Below, one piece after another: positions 16,510-25,666 of a DNA stretch of 64,000 nucleotides (its first letter is position 1; each line of letters starts with the position of its first letter). The notes under the pieces are model-generated. The model was given only the letters and a program-made list of their open reading frames with translations, ran no database searches and was not told where the DNA came from. A program made the translations under genes and the position numbers. The stretch is from Hyphomonadaceae bacterium (lineage in GTDB: Bacteria; Pseudomonadota; Alphaproteobacteria; Caulobacterales; Aquidulcibacteraceae), in NCBI GenBank assembly GCA_019753105.1, contig JAIELJ010000012.1, forward strand, positions 1-64,000, read 5' to 3'.

Positions 16510-18267
16510 TTGAAGCAGTTTTTTATTACCGTAGCCGGCGTCGTCGTCGGCAGCATTATTGTGAGCCTCCTCGGCTGGATCCTCCTGTTCAGCTTTATCG
16601 GGGCCGCTTCCGCGCCCGCGCCGCAACCCAACCGTATGGTGCTGGCGCTCGATCTGCGTGCGGGCATGAGCGATCAGCAGCCCACCAATCCTTTCGCGGC
16701 CCTGGGCGGGGCGCCCTCACTGCTCGACACATTGAATCGCATTGAAGCCGCCCGCACCGATAACCGCGTGCGCGGCATCTTCATCCGCGCCAACACAGGC
16801 GGCATGCCGGCGGCGCAAGCTGAGGAATTGCGTGCGGCCCTCGCGAGCTTCCGCACGTCCGGCAAATTCGTTGTCGCGCACCTTCAGAATGACGGCATCC
16901 GCATGGGCATGCCGGGCTACATGGCCATCGCCGATAGCGACGAAGTGTGGCTGCAGGAAACATCGGAAGTCATGCCGATGGGCCTCTCGGCTGAAGTCAC
17001 GTTCTTCGCCGGCACCTTGCAGCGCTATCGCATGCAGGCGCAGTTCGAGACACGCGAAGACTACAAGACCGCCGCCGCGAACCTGACCGAGCGTGATTTC
17101 ACGCCGGCGCACCGCGAGTCGGTGATGAGTCTGATGGGCGGCATCTACGATAACATGCTGGCCAACATCGCCGCCGATCGCGGCATCACCGTCGATCAGG
17201 CGCGCGCAGCCATCGAAGCGACGCCGTTCACCGCGCAAGAAGGCGTCACGCGCCAGCTGGTCGATACGCTCGGCCGTCCCGAAGACGCAGCGCGCCGTGC
17301 GCTTGAACTTGGCGAAGAAGCCGAGCTTGTCGAATTCGCTCATTATCGCGCGCCCTTGCAGCGCGGTGGCCGAACCATCGCTGTCGTGCAGGGCGAGGGC
17401 GCCATCATCTCCGGCCCGGACGAGGGCGGCGGCGTGTTCGCCGACGACAGCGTCTTCAACAGTGACCGCATCGCTGAAGCGCTGCTTGAGGCGAGCGAGA
17501 ACGATGACGTTGCAGCCATCGTCTTCCGCGTCTCAAGTCCTGGCGGCTCGGTTGTGGCGTCGGATCAGATCCTTGCCGCACTGCGCACCGCGCGCGAACG
17601 CGGCAAGATCGTCGTGGTCTCCATGGGCGACGTCGCGGCCTCCGGCGGCTACTACGTCTCCGCCCACGCCAACGAGATCGTCGCATCGCCATCGACTATC
17701 ACCGGTTCGATCGGGGTCGTTGGCGGCAAGCTGATCATCGGCCCGGCCATCGATTATTACCTCTCGACCAATACCGAGACGATCTCGATGGGCTCGCCGC
17801 TGATCAACAGCTTCACTAGTGAGCGCCCGTTCACACCGGAAGAGCGTGCTGCGTTCGCCGGCTTCATCGACCGCGCCTACGCGCAGTTCATCGCCCTCGT
17901 CGCGGAGGGCCGTGAGATGACGCCCGAGCAAGTCCGCGCTGTCGCCCAAGGCCGCGTTTGGACCGGCCAGCAAGCGCTGGAACGCGGGCTCGTCGATCAT
18001 CTCGGTGGCTTCCAAGTCGCGGTGGGCCGTGCCCGTGCACTGGCTGGTATCGGCGAAGATGAGCGTGTGAATCTGCGCTACTACCCGGCGCAAGATAATC
18101 CGTTCGCAGCCTTCGGCCGCCTCTTCGGCGCTTCAGCCGAGAGCGTCGAGACGCTGGCGCGCATCAATGCGGTTCTCTCCGATCCGCGCGCCCGCCAAGC
18201 GCTCGAAGCGCTCCGTGAAGATGATGCCAACGTCCGCGCCCGGGCCGACGCGATGCACATCGAATAA
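16510..18267 (+). CDS. sppA: Signal peptide peptidase SppA, long (67K) type
   Basis: The 585-residue protein has an N-terminal membrane anchor (VAGVVVGSIIVSLLGWILLF) followed by two peptidase-S49 domains. The N-terminal domain carries the catalytic Lys in REDYKTAAANLTERDFT. The C-terminal domain carries the catalytic Ser in GDVAASGGYYVSAHA and the core VSSPGGSVVASDQI. It is a periplasm-facing serine/lysine protease that degrades cleaved signal peptides. The start is TTG at 16510 with GGAG 7 bases upstream. A strong terminator follows, so it is probably a single-gene transcript. Confidence 0.95.
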   Translation: MKQFFITVAGVVVGSIIVSLLGWILLFSFIGAASAPAPQPNRMVLALDLRAGMSDQQPTNPFAALGGAPSLLDTLNRIEAARTDNRVRGIFIRANTGGMPAAQAEELRAALASFRTSGKFVVAHLQNDGIRMGMPGYMAIADSDEVWLQETSEVMPMGLSAEVTFFAGTLQRYRMQAQFETREDYKTAAANLTERDFTPAHRESVMSLMGGIYDNMLANIAADRGITVDQARAAIEATPFTAQEGVTRQLVDTLGRPEDAARRALELGEEAELVEFAHYRAPLQRGGRTIAVVQGEGAIISGPDEGGGVFADDSVFNSDRIAEALLEASENDDVAAIVFRVSSPGGSVVASDQILAALRTARERGKIVVVSMGDVAASGGYYVSAHANEIVASPSTITGSIGVVGGKLIIGPAIDYYLSTNTETISMGSPLINSFTSERPFTPEERAAFAGFIDRAYAQFIALVAEGREMTPEQVRAVAQGRVWTGQQALERGLVDHLGGFQVAVGRARALAGIGEDERVNLRYYPAQDNPFAAFGRLFGASAESVETLARINAVLSDPRARQALEALREDDANVRARADAMHIE

Positions 18268-18291
18268 TCTGCCTGGAACTCAAAAGTCTCA

Positions 18292-18322
18292 CGGCCCCCG
18301 CCACAAGCGGGGGCCGTTTTTC
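18292..18322 (+). terminator. Rho-independent terminator after sppA
   Basis: A perfect 10-bp GC-rich stem (CGGCCCCCGC/GCGGGGGCCG, 5-base loop) is followed by TTTTTCTTT. It lies 24 bases after the sppA stop. Confidence 0.93.
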
Positions 18323-18331
18323 TTTACGTCG

Positions 18332-19045
18332 CTAGTCGATGTAAATCGCGCCCGCGAAAGCAATGGCCATCAGCGGCGCGAAGGCGAGTACCGAAAAAAC
18401 AAAAAGCAGCGCCGTCAAGGTGACGCCTTTGAGCAGCCCCATCGGCCATGCGCGGAACCAGCGCCCGCGACCCATCCGCAGGAACGTCACCACTGCGAGT
18501 GCAAACATCAAAAGCGCGACAGCGCCGCCAGCGGCGGTCGGCTCATTAGCCCATCAGGTGAACGGCAAAATTGGGATCGTCCACGCGCTCAAATAAACGA
18601 AAGTGGCTCGAAAGCCGCGCCGCCAGCCGAGGTCTTCGGGGTCCCACCAGCGAAGCAGCGGCACGGCGACCATGGCGTAGAAGAGGCAGGTGACAGGAAT
18701 GAGCGCGAGTGAGAACCAATTGTCGGCGTCGGCGATGAAGGCATCGAGGCTTTTTCCGGCCTGATCGGCGATCGGTTGCAGCGCCTCCGCAGGAAGCTGC
18801 CCCACCATCGTCGTGCCCCCCTTGACCAGAAGGATGAGCGTCATCAGCCCGCAGAGCGCCACGTAATAGCGCAGAGGCCTTGCATATCGGCCCGCCGCGG
18901 TGGCGCCTCCGCGCATATACTCGTCGAGCGCGGCTTGCGGCCGGATCATCAGATCGCGCGCTGTACGCAGTTCGACGACGCCAAATCCGGTCGTGTCTTC
19001 AGACAAGTGTGAAGCGCCCGTGAGGCGCTGATCGTCATGGTCCAC
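18332..19045 (-). pseudogene. Polytopic membrane protein (DUF3667-like) interrupted by an in-frame TGA
   Basis: From GTG 19045 (GGGGAG 7 bases upstream) the frame encodes 163 residues that start soluble, then give membrane segments (YYVALCGLMTLILLV, ALIPVTCLFYAMVAV, ATFVYLSAWTIPILPF). TGA at 18554-18556 stops it. The same frame continues for 73 sense codons with further segments (AVALLMFALAVVTFL, LTALLFVFSVLAFAPLMAIAFAGAI) and ends in TAG at 18332. The downstream part keeps membrane-protein composition and spacing, so one base change or read error explains the stop. The pattern LRPLRYYVALCGL resembles DUF3667-type proteins, but I am not sure of the family. No selenocysteine context is visible. 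Confidence 0.72.
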
Positions 19046-19062
19046 CGCGCCGCTCCCCCAGA

Positions 19063-19464
19063 TCAGCCCTTGTTCTCGACCTCGTACTTCGGCAGGTCGG
19101 CGCGCAGCGTCTCGTACAAGCGCTCGACAAAACGCCCAGCATCGTCATCGACGAAATCGTCGAAATAGGCTTCGAGATTGCTCTCGAAGACGTACTCGCC
19201 GTCCTCGGCGAAAATGAAGCCGAGTTCTTCGTCGGTAGGAACGTGGACGATGATGATCTGCGTTTCATCGTCGTCTTCATCGCCGAGCGTGAACGCAAGG
19301 CGGCGAGAGCGAATCTTCTCCTCAAGCACCGGAAAAAGCGCTTGTAGCGCTGCGAGGTCATCGAAGCCGGTGTCCTCGGACAACGCCGCTTCAAGCCGCT
19401 TGCGCGCGCCATCGACTTCGGCGTCGAAATCCGACGCCGGCCCTTGAGCGGGTTTCTTGCTCAT
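19063..19464 (-). CDS. Acidic hypothetical protein downstream of purQ
   Basis: The 133-residue protein is strongly acidic ([19 protein letters not shown]) and predicted soluble, with a mixed alpha/beta pattern ([27 protein letters not shown]). I do not recognise a family. Its start overlaps the purQ stop by 4 bases, so it is translated with purQ. The broken membrane gene starts 18 bp after its stop. The tight coupling suggests conservation next to the purine genes, but its role is unknown. Confidence 0.75.
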   Translation of the reverse strand: MSKKPAQGPASDFDAEVDGARKRLEAALSEDTGFDDLAALQALFPVLEEKIRSRRLAFTLGDEDDDETQIIIVHVPTDEELGFIFAEDGEYVFESNLEAYFDDFVDDDAGRFVERLYETLRADLPKYEVENKG

Positions 19465-20123
19465 GCCGCTTCCAGCAGGCTTTGGAAAACCGCCGTACCG
19501 CCGGTGCGGCCCAACTCAGGATCCGACGCGCGCTCCGGGTGGGGCATCATGCCCATGACATTGCCGCGCGCATTCATGACGCCGGCGATGTCGCGCGCCG
19601 AGCCATTCGGGTTGGCGAGATAGCGGAAGATGACTTGGCCTTCGCCTTCGACGCGGTTGAGCGTCTCTTCGTCGGCCACGAAGCGCCCATCGCCGTGGGC
19701 GATCGGAATCTCAGTTTCACGTTCTTCGCGATAAGCGCGCGTAAACGCCGTGTTCGCATTAGCGATCGCCAGCGGCACTTCCTTGCACGAGAACTTCAAA
19801 CCCGCATTGCGCGCCAGCGCGCCGGGCAGGAGGCGTGTCTCGGTTAGCACCTGAAAGCCGTTGCAAATGCCGAGCACCAGGCCGCCGCGTTCCGCGTGCG
19901 CAATAACATCTCGGACAATCGGGCTCTTCGCCGCCATCGCGCCGGAGCGGAGATAATCGCCGTAAGAGAAGCCTCCCGGCAGCACGACCAAGTCGACGCC
20001 CTCAGGCAGCGCCGTTTCCTTGTGCCAGACCATGTGGGCCGGCGTCCCGGTGATGCGGTGGAGCGCGCGCGCTGCGTCGCGGTCGCAATTGGACCCGGGG
20101 AACACGATTACTGCGGATTTCAT
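19461..20123 (-). CDS. purQ: Phosphoribosylformylglycinamidine synthase, glutaminase subunit
   Basis: The 220-residue class-I glutamine amidotransferase has the oxyanion/nucleophile region GICNGFQVL with the catalytic Cys and the His/Glu site MMPHPERA. It supplies ammonia to PurL in the fourth step of purine synthesis, working with PurS. I place the start at ATG 20123 ([20 protein letters not shown]), which is the family N-terminus. The frame is open to 20384, but that part overlaps a plus-strand gene and has no homology pattern. Unlike the usual purC-purS-purQ string, about 2 kb with four other genes separates it from purS. Confidence 0.96.
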   Translation of the reverse strand: MKSAVIVFPGSNCDRDAARALHRITGTPAHMVWHKETALPEGVDLVVLPGGFSYGDYLRSGAMAAKSPIVRDVIAHAERGGLVLGICNGFQVLTETRLLPGALARNAGLKFSCKEVPLAIANANTAFTRAYREERETEIPIAHGDGRFVADEETLNRVEGEGQVIFRYLANPNGSARDIAGVMNARGNVMGMMPHPERASDPELGRTGGTAVFQSLLEAA

Positions 20124-20225
20124 GGCCCGTAGATAAAGCCTGCCGCGATTCAGGCCAAGGCCGGAAACCGTGACCAGACCAAACAAAACCGCGACTTTAT
20201 CGGCTTGCGCCGCTAGGAGAGCCGC

Positions 20226-20474
20226 ATGGCTCAATGGCTCATCATCGCTGCACTTGCGACAATCGGCGTCACTCTGGTCCTCATCGGGGTGTTCTACCGG
20301 GTAAACCGCCGTGTCCTGGAACGCCATCAAGCGGAGCAACGCCGCCGCGAGGCAGGCGGTGACACCGGCGTGGCGTACGCCCACTCAAGCGGTTCGAGCC
20401 GCCAAAATGATGATGGCGGCGGCAGCGACGGCGATGGCGGGGGCGGCGATGGCGGCGGGGGCGGCGGCGATTGA
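20226..20474 (+). CDS. Small single-pass membrane protein with Gly/Asp-rich tail
   Basis: The 82-residue protein has one N-terminal hydrophobic helix ([20 protein letters not shown]), a basic stretch ([18 protein letters not shown]) and a low-complexity tail of Gly, Asp and Ser ending [16 protein letters not shown] lies shortly before the ATG. A second protein of the same design (58 residues, 21651-21827) lies on the other side of pstS. I do not know the function. Confidence 0.75.
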   Translation: MAQWLIIAALATIGVTLVLIGVFYRVNRRVLERHQAEQRRREAGGDTGVAYAHSSGSSRQNDDGGGSDGDGGGGDGGGGGGD

Positions 20475-20547
20475 GACGAAAGCGTCACACGCACGTGTCA
20501 GATGCACGGCGCTAAGGAATCGATGCTCAGACAACCAGAGGAAGAAG

Positions 20548-21570
20548 ATGATGTTGAAGTTTGAACTGCGCACCGTTGCAGCGGCTGCTGCAATTCTTGC
20601 GCTTGCCGCATGCGGCGGCGATGGCCAGCAGGCGCCGGCCTCTGGTTCGTCAGGCGAGCAAATTTCGATCGATGGCTCGTCCACTGTTTTCCCGTTGGCT
20701 GAGGCCGCGGCGGAAGGCTTCACACGCGCAGCAACCGGCGGCGCGCGCGTGACGGTTGGCGAAAGCGGCACGGGCGGCGGGTTCGGCAAGTTCTGCCGTG
20801 GCGAAACGCAAATCTCCAACGCCTCGCGTCCGATCTCGGCCGGTGAGATTGCTGCCTGCGCTGCGGCTGGCATCGAGTATGTTGAAATCCCGATCGCGTT
20901 CGACGGCATCAGCGTCGTTGTCCACCCGTCGAACCCGCTGACCAACATCACGATGGAGCAGCTGCGGACGATCTGGCAACCGAGTGCGCAAGCCACGATC
21001 TCACGGTGGAATCAGGTTTCACCATCCTGGCCGAACCAGGCTTTCCAACTCTTCGGCCCCGGCACTGCTTCGGGCACGTTCGACTATTTCAATGAAGCCG
21101 TGAGCGGCGACGGTGGCGCGTCGCGCACCGATTTCACGCCGAGCGAGGATGATAACGTCATCGTTCAAGGCGTGTCCTCGAACGCCAATGCTCTCGGCTA
21201 TTTCGGATTTGCGTACTACGAGCAGAACCGCGAGCGCGTGAAGGCGCTGTCGATCAACGGTGTCGTCCCCTCGGCAGAAACGATCGCGTCGGGCGATTAT
21301 CCGCTGGCGCGCCCGATGTTCATTTACGTGAACGCAGAGGCGCTGCGCCGCCCGCAGGTTCGCCGTTTCGTCGATTACTTCATCCAGAATGCCGCCACGC
21401 TGGCGCCGCAAGTTGGTTACGTAGCTTTGCCTGCCGACGCCTACACGGCCTACGGCGAGCGCGTCGCCGCAATCCAGACCGGCACAGCCTTTGGCGGCCA
21501 CAACGAAGTTGGTCTGTCGATTGCCGAGCTCATGGAGCGTCCGCTCTCGAGCGCCGCCGCTTCGGAATAA
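20548..21570 (+). CDS. pstS: Phosphate-binding lipoprotein PstS
   Basis: The 340-residue protein has a lipoprotein signal (AAAAAILALAAC, lipidated Cys at the lipobox) and a PBP-type phosphate-binding fold. Phosphate-contact motifs are visible: DGSSTVFPLAEA, GESGTGGGFGKFCRGE, SRPIS and GTASGTFDYF. It captures periplasmic phosphate for the Pst ABC transporter; pstC, pstA and pstB are not here. I use the ATG at 20548, with AGAGGAAG just upstream; a second ATG follows directly. The longer frame to 20311 overlaps the preceding gene and is rejected. I see no clear Pho box. Confidence 0.92.
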   Translation: MMLKFELRTVAAAAAILALAACGGDGQQAPASGSSGEQISIDGSSTVFPLAEAAAEGFTRAATGGARVTVGESGTGGGFGKFCRGETQISNASRPISAGEIAACAAAGIEYVEIPIAFDGISVVVHPSNPLTNITMEQLRTIWQPSAQATISRWNQVSPSWPNQAFQLFGPGTASGTFDYFNEAVSGDGGASRTDFTPSEDDNVIVQGVSSNANALGYFGFAYYEQNRERVKALSINGVVPSAETIASGDYPLARPMFIYVNAEALRRPQVRRFVDYFIQNAATLAPQVGYVALPADAYTAYGERVAAIQTGTAFGGHNEVGLSIAELMERPLSSAAASE

Positions 21571-21584
21571 TGTAACGCGCGACA

Positions 21585-21620
21585 GCGTGAGGCGCTTTTA
21601 ATGCAGAAGGCGCCTCACGC
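21585..21620. terminator. Perfect inverted repeat after pstS, possible terminator
   Basis: GCGTGAGGCGC (21585-21595) and GCGCCTCACGC (21610-21620) form an 11-bp perfect stem with a 14-base loop, 15 bp after the pstS stop. No T-run follows on either strand, so it may be a pause or mRNA 3'-stability element rather than a classic terminator. The next small gene starts 30 bp later. Confidence 0.5.
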
Positions 21621-21650
21621 CCGCGTCAGCGGCTCCCCAAATAAAGAGCG

Positions 21651-21827
21651 ATGGCAACAGAGATTGTCGCTCTTGCGATCAGCCTCGGCGTCCTGGCGCT
21701 GATCGTCATTCTTTCACTCATCGGGCCGCGAGACCGCGGTGGGCGTTTACCCGGTAATGGCGGCCCGATGCTGCCCGGCCCGCACCACGGCTGGGACGAT
21801 GGTGGTGACGACGGGAGCGATGTCTAA
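21651..21827 (+). CDS. 58-residue membrane microprotein with Gly/Asp tail
   Basis: ATG 21651 opens a 58-codon frame: one hydrophobic helix (IVALAISLGVLALIVILSLI), then RDRGGRLPGNGGPM, and an acidic Gly-rich end HHGWDDGGDDGSDV. AAAGAG lies upstream. Its design matches the 82-residue protein before pstS. Its stop overlaps the stop of the convergent minus-strand gene by 4 bases. Confidence 0.68.
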   Translation: MATEIVALAISLGVLALIVILSLIGPRDRGGRLPGNGGPMLPGPHHGWDDGGDDGSDV

Positions 21828-22084
21828 CGCTTGTCGTCGTCGCCCCAGCGCCAACGCAATCCGCCCTCGGTCTTCACCGTGACGACAGCGACGAGGAAGA
21901 TCGTTAGCACGGTCACCATGGCCATGAATGGGAGATGGCGCGATTGCTCTTGCAGCGCGCCTTCAGTCAGCCAAGCGGTCAGCGCCAAAAGGGTGACGAG
22001 ATAAATCCCCGTCACGGCCCAGCCCTGCCACGTCGATGGCACAGCGCCGTAGCCGTAGCGCTTCTGTTTGAACCAATGCGTCAT
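21824..22084 (-). CDS. Small two-helix membrane protein downstream of purS
   Basis: The 86-residue protein starts MTHWFKQKRYGYGAVPSTWQ, followed by two hydrophobic helices (GWAVTGIYLVTLLALTAWL and FMAMVTVLTIFLVAVVTV) and a polar end. The N-terminal KRYGYGxxPxTWQGW pattern is shared with uncharacterised small proteobacterial membrane proteins, as far as I can recall. It follows purS by 38 bp on the same strand. The open frame back to 22183 overlaps purS and is rejected. Confidence 0.75.
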   Translation of the reverse strand: MTHWFKQKRYGYGAVPSTWQGWAVTGIYLVTLLALTAWLTEGALQEQSRHLPFMAMVTVLTIFLVAVVTVKTEGGLRWRWGDDDKR

Positions 22085-22122
22085 GCGATCAGGAAAGCGG
22101 CGCCGCGCGCCACAGGCAAGCC

Positions 22123-22368
22123 TCAGCTCGCGATTTCGACGCGGTAGCTTTCGATCACGGTGTTGGCCAAGAGCTTCTCGCACATCTCTTTAACCTGCGC
22201 TTCCGCGGTCGCGGGATCGAGATTGCCGTCGAGCTGGATTTCGATGCGCTTGCCGACACGGGCGTCGGTCACACCGCCGAAGCCCAAATCCTTCAGCGCG
22301 CCAGCGACGGCCTTGCCCTGAACATCGAGAACGCCAGGCTTAAGGCCGACGGTGACGATCGCTTTCAT
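22123..22368 (-). CDS. purS: Phosphoribosylformylglycinamidine synthase subunit PurS
   Basis: The 81-residue protein has the PurS pattern of a short alpha/beta dimer (VTVGLKPGVLDVQGKAV, GVTDARVGKRIEIQLDG, CEKLLANTVIESYRVEI). It bridges PurL and PurQ in the multi-subunit FGAM synthase. It lies 23 bp after purC on the same strand. Confidence 0.95.
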   Translation of the reverse strand: MKAIVTVGLKPGVLDVQGKAVAGALKDLGFGGVTDARVGKRIEIQLDGNLDPATAEAQVKEMCEKLLANTVIESYRVEIAS

Positions 22369-22391
22369 TCCAGTGTCCCCCGAGGATCGAC

Positions 22392-23150
22392 TTAGTGCAC
22401 GCTCTCGCCGCCACCGGCGACGTTCTGCTTAACGATGCCAAGACGGCGCGCGACTTCGACATAAGCTTCCGTGACGTTGCCGAGATCGCGGCGGAAGCGG
22501 TCTTTGTCGAGTTTCTCGTTCGTCTGCACATCCCACAGGCGGCAGCTATCCGGGCTGATCTCGTCGGCGACGACGGTGCGGACCATGTCGCCTTCATACA
22601 GCCGTCCGAACTCGATCTTGAAATCCACCAGCTTGATGCCGACGGCGCCGAACATGCCGAAGAGATAGTCGTTGATGCGCAGCGTCAGCGCCATCAGGTC
22701 GTCGATCTCTTGCGTCGAGGCCCAGTTGAACGCGGTGATGTGCTCTTCAGCCACCATCGGGTCGTTTAGTTCATCTTTCTTGTAATAGAACTCGATGATC
22801 GAGCGCGGCAGCGGCGTGCCTTCTTCGATGCCGAGCCGCGTCGAGAGCGAGCCGGCCGCCACGTTGCGGCACACCACTTCGAGCGGGATGATCTCGACTT
22901 CGCGAACCAGCTGTTCGCGCATGTTCATCGTCTTGATGTAATGCGTGGGTACACCGATCGCGTTCAGGTTCTGCATGATGAACCCGGAGATCTGGTTGTT
23001 GATGACACCCTTGCCTTCGAGGATCGCCTTCTTCTGCGCGTTGAACGCAGTGGCGTCGTCCTTGAAATATTGGATCAGCGTGCCGGGCTCTGGGCCTTCG
23101 TACAGGATCTTGGCCTTGCCTTCGTAGATCTTCTTGCGACGGGACGTCAT
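22392..23150 (-). CDS. purC: Phosphoribosylaminoimidazole-succinocarboxamide synthase
   Basis: The 252-residue SAICAR synthetase begins [20 protein letters not shown] and shows [31 protein letters not shown] and the ATP-site [10 protein letters not shown] plus [12 protein letters not shown]. It joins aspartate to CAIR in purine synthesis. The start at 23150 is set by a strong GGAGGGAG 5 bases upstream; the frame stays open to 23186 without another good site. Confidence 0.97.
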   Translation of the reverse strand: MTSRRKKIYEGKAKILYEGPEPGTLIQYFKDDATAFNAQKKAILEGKGVINNQISGFIMQNLNAIGVPTHYIKTMNMREQLVREVEIIPLEVVCRNVAAGSLSTRLGIEEGTPLPRSIIEFYYKKDELNDPMVAEEHITAFNWASTQEIDDLMALTLRINDYLFGMFGAVGIKLVDFKIEFGRLYEGDMVRTVVADEISPDSCRLWDVQTNEKLDKDRFRRDLGNVTEAYVEVARRLGIVKQNVAGGGESVH

Positions 23151-23347
23151 CGGTGCTCCCTCCTTGAGGGCGGACGCGGGGCTCAAAACCGCGCCAAAAG
23201 GCTTAACGGCGACACGGAATCGCCGCTACGCCTCATTAAGAACTTAGGGGAGAAGAGGGGGCGCCACAATTGGCGCATCCAGCTGCGGTTGAACCAAAAG
23301 CTCTTGGCTCCTATTCAATCGAAGACCCTTGAGGAGATCAAAAGGCC

Positions 23348-23668
23348 ATGAGCCAATTCGACGATCGCAAAGCCGGCCAGGAAGCAAAATTTCAATTAGA
23401 TCAAGAGCTTGAGTTCAAGGCGCAAGCGCGCCGGGCCAAGTTCGTGGGCCTCTGGGCGGCCGGATTGATGGGTCTCTCGGGCGAAGAGGCCGACGCCTAC
23501 GCCAAGTCAGTCGTCGTCGCCGACTTGGAAGAGGCCGGGACGGAGGATCTCTTCCGCAAAATCCGCGCGGACCTCGACCTCCACGCTGTCCAGCTCTCGG
23601 ACCACCAAATCCGGGCAAAAATGGACGAAGCGTTGGCTGAGGCGCGCCTCTCGGTGAAGAACGGCTAA
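23348..23668 (+). CDS. DUF1476 protein, zeta-type inhibitor of F1-ATPase
   Basis: The 106-residue helical protein matches the alphaproteobacterial DUF1476 family: FDDRKAGQEAKFQLDQELEF, KFVGLWAAGLMGLSGEEADA, YAKSVVVADLEEAG. In Paracoccus the homologous zeta subunit inserts its N-terminal segment into F1 and blocks ATP hydrolysis. GAGGAG lies 10 bases before the ATG. It is transcribed divergently from purC and is not near the atp operon in this window. Confidence 0.88.
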   Translation: MSQFDDRKAGQEAKFQLDQELEFKAQARRAKFVGLWAAGLMGLSGEEADAYAKSVVVADLEEAGTEDLFRKIRADLDLHAVQLSDHQIRAKMDEALAEARLSVKNG

Positions 23669-23761
23669 GTCATTGCTGGCTAACGCCGGTTCACAGCGTT
23701 TCTGAACGTTTCGTCTACGAGATGAGGCCATGCTCCCGTCGGGTTTAAGGCGGGAACAGCA

Positions 23762-24331
23762 ATGTTGCGCGCGTTGGTGCTCACCCTATTGGCGGCCGTG
23801 AGCGCGTGTGGTCCGGCGCCGGCGCTGATGCCGGCCACACGCGCGAGCGAGGTGCTCGAACGCTTCGCCGCCGGCATGGGCGGCGACGTGTGCACGCCAC
23901 GCGGTCGCGCGGAACTCCGCGGCGCCGTGCGCGCCTTCGGCGCGGCGATGAACGCCAATGGCGTCGCATGGCCGGCGACCGAGCAATCGAACAGTGTGGA
24001 TGCGAGCGTGCTCGTGGCGTTTAGCGCGGGCTTCGTTGAAGCCTCGGACTTCCATGGCACGGCGCGTGCGGCGCTTCAGCAGTTGGCCTTCGCAAGTTGG
24101 CCGGAAGTGCGCGGCATGCGTCGCGCCGCGCGAATAGCATGCACGGAAGTCGTAGCACTTCAGCGCGCTGCAGCGCGTGTGGTGATGGAAACGGAGCGGC
24201 TGAGCCAAATGGCGAACACACGGCCCGAACGGCTGGCCCGCCAACGGCAGCGCGTCGAACGCGCGCACGTGCAGATGCAGCAGCAGGCCGCACTGGTCTC
24301 GGCGCGTGTCGACGCCGCGCGCGAGACCTAG
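23762..24331 (+). CDS. Hypothetical lipoprotein with a helical C-terminal half
   Basis: The 189-residue product has a lipoprotein-type signal (MLRALVLTLLAAVSAC, lipobox AVSA-C), an Ala/Arg-rich helical body with several Cys, and a long amphipathic Gln/Arg helix (RPERLARQRQRVERAHVQMQQQAAL) that could form a coiled coil. I do not recognise a family. Its stop overlaps the purB stop on the other strand by 4 bases. Confidence 0.68.
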   Translation: MLRALVLTLLAAVSACGPAPALMPATRASEVLERFAAGMGGDVCTPRGRAELRGAVRAFGAAMNANGVAWPATEQSNSVDASVLVAFSAGFVEASDFHGTARAALQQLAFASWPEVRGMRRAARIACTEVVALQRAAARVVMETERLSQMANTRPERLARQRQRVERAHVQMQQQAALVSARVDAARET

Positions 24332-25635
24332 CCGAACACGCGCTTAAAAATGGCGTCGACGCGTGCGAAGTGATGCGCATCATCGAAGCAGCTCTGTAGC
24401 GTTTTCGCGTCGAGCTTGGCGGTAACCTCGGCGTCAGCTCGTAAGCGATCAATCAGAGCCGTTTCCGCACGCGGCGGTGGCGATTGCCAAACAGCCATCG
24501 CGTTGCGCTGTACCAGCCGGTACGCATCTTCGCGGGAGACGCCCGCTTGCGTCAGCGCCAGCATCACGCGCTGCGAATTGTGCAGGCCGCCCAGCAGCGC
24601 CAGATTGCGCGCCATGTTGTCGGGATAAACGACGAGCTTCTCGATCACCATTGCCATGCGATGCAGCGCAAAATCGAGATGGATAGTCGCGTCCGGCCCG
24701 ATGCCGCGCTCGACTGAGGAGTGCGAAATATCGCGCTCATGCCAAAGCGCCACATTCTCCATCGCGGGCGTGACGGCGCTGCGCACGAGACGCGCCAGGC
24801 CGCAGAGATTCTCGGTCAGCACCGGATTGCGCTTATGCGGCATAGCCGACGAGCCCTTTTGACCAGGCTCGAAGAACTCTTCGGCTTCCAGAACTTCGGT
24901 GCGTTGCAGATGGCGCACTTCGGTAGCGAGACGCTCGATGCCAGCAGCAACAACGCCCAACGCCGCGAAGAACGCAGCGTGCCGATCGCGCGGGATGACT
25001 TGCGTTGAGACCGGCTCAATGGCGAGGCCGAGCTTTTCGGCGACGTAGGCCTCAACGCGCGGATCGATCTGCGCGAACGTGCCGACAGCGCCGGAAATCG
25101 CGCACGTCGCGATCTCGGCCTTCGCCGCCTTCAAGCGTTCGAGATTGCGCGCGAACTCGGCGTAGTGGCCGGCGAGCTTCAGGCCGAATGTCGTAGGCTC
25201 CGCGTGAATGCCATGCGAGCGGCCGATGGTCGGCGTCATCTTGTGTTCGATGGCGCGGGTCTTCAGCGCCGCCATGACACGCTCGCAGCCGACAATGAGC
25301 AGATCGCTCGCGCGCGCGAGTTGCACAGCGAGGCACGTATCCAGCACATCGCTCGACGTCATGCCCTGGTGCGCAAAACGCGACTCCGGGCCGACATGTT
25401 CTGCGACGCTTGTCAGGAACGCGATCACGTCATGCTTCACTTCGCGCTCGATCTCATCGATACGGGCGACGTCGAATTTGCCCTTCGCGCGATACTCGTC
25501 GGCGGCGCTCTTTGGGATCGTCCCGAGTTCCGCCATCGCCTCCATGGCAAGCGTCTCGATCTCAAGCCAGATGCCATAGCGGCTCTCAGGCTCCCAAATG
25601 GCCACCATGTCGGGGCGTGCGTAGCGCGGAATCAT
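24328..25635 (-). CDS. purB: Adenylosuccinate lyase
   Basis: The 435-residue fumarase/aspartase-superfamily enzyme has the signature GSSAMPHKRNP with the flexible catalytic loop, the HQGMTSSDVLDT motif and the GRSHGIHAEPTTFG motif. It cleaves SAICAR and adenylosuccinate, releasing fumarate. The length and N-terminus (MIPRYARPDMVAIWEPESRY) are typical. It is about 1.2 kb beyond the purC start on the same strand, separated by two plus-strand genes. Confidence 0.97.
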   Translation of the reverse strand: MIPRYARPDMVAIWEPESRYGIWLEIETLAMEAMAELGTIPKSAADEYRAKGKFDVARIDEIEREVKHDVIAFLTSVAEHVGPESRFAHQGMTSSDVLDTCLAVQLARASDLLIVGCERVMAALKTRAIEHKMTPTIGRSHGIHAEPTTFGLKLAGHYAEFARNLERLKAAKAEIATCAISGAVGTFAQIDPRVEAYVAEKLGLAIEPVSTQVIPRDRHAAFFAALGVVAAGIERLATEVRHLQRTEVLEAEEFFEPGQKGSSAMPHKRNPVLTENLCGLARLVRSAVTPAMENVALWHERDISHSSVERGIGPDATIHLDFALHRMAMVIEKLVVYPDNMARNLALLGGLHNSQRVMLALTQAGVSREDAYRLVQRNAMAVWQSPPPRAETALIDRLRADAEVTAKLDAKTLQSCFDDAHHFARVDAIFKRVFG

Positions 25636-25666
25636 GGGCGGTTGATGCGACCGGCCATGTCGTTCG

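Noticed and set aside
18554-18556. TGA read as selenocysteine in the membrane gene
   Set aside because: The position is a membrane-loop site without a redox context and I see no SECIS-like hairpin right after it; a nonsense change or read error is simpler.
20311-20547. Extended N-terminus of PstS
   Set aside because: The extension overlaps the preceding small gene; the lipoprotein signal starts at 20548 after a good ribosome site.
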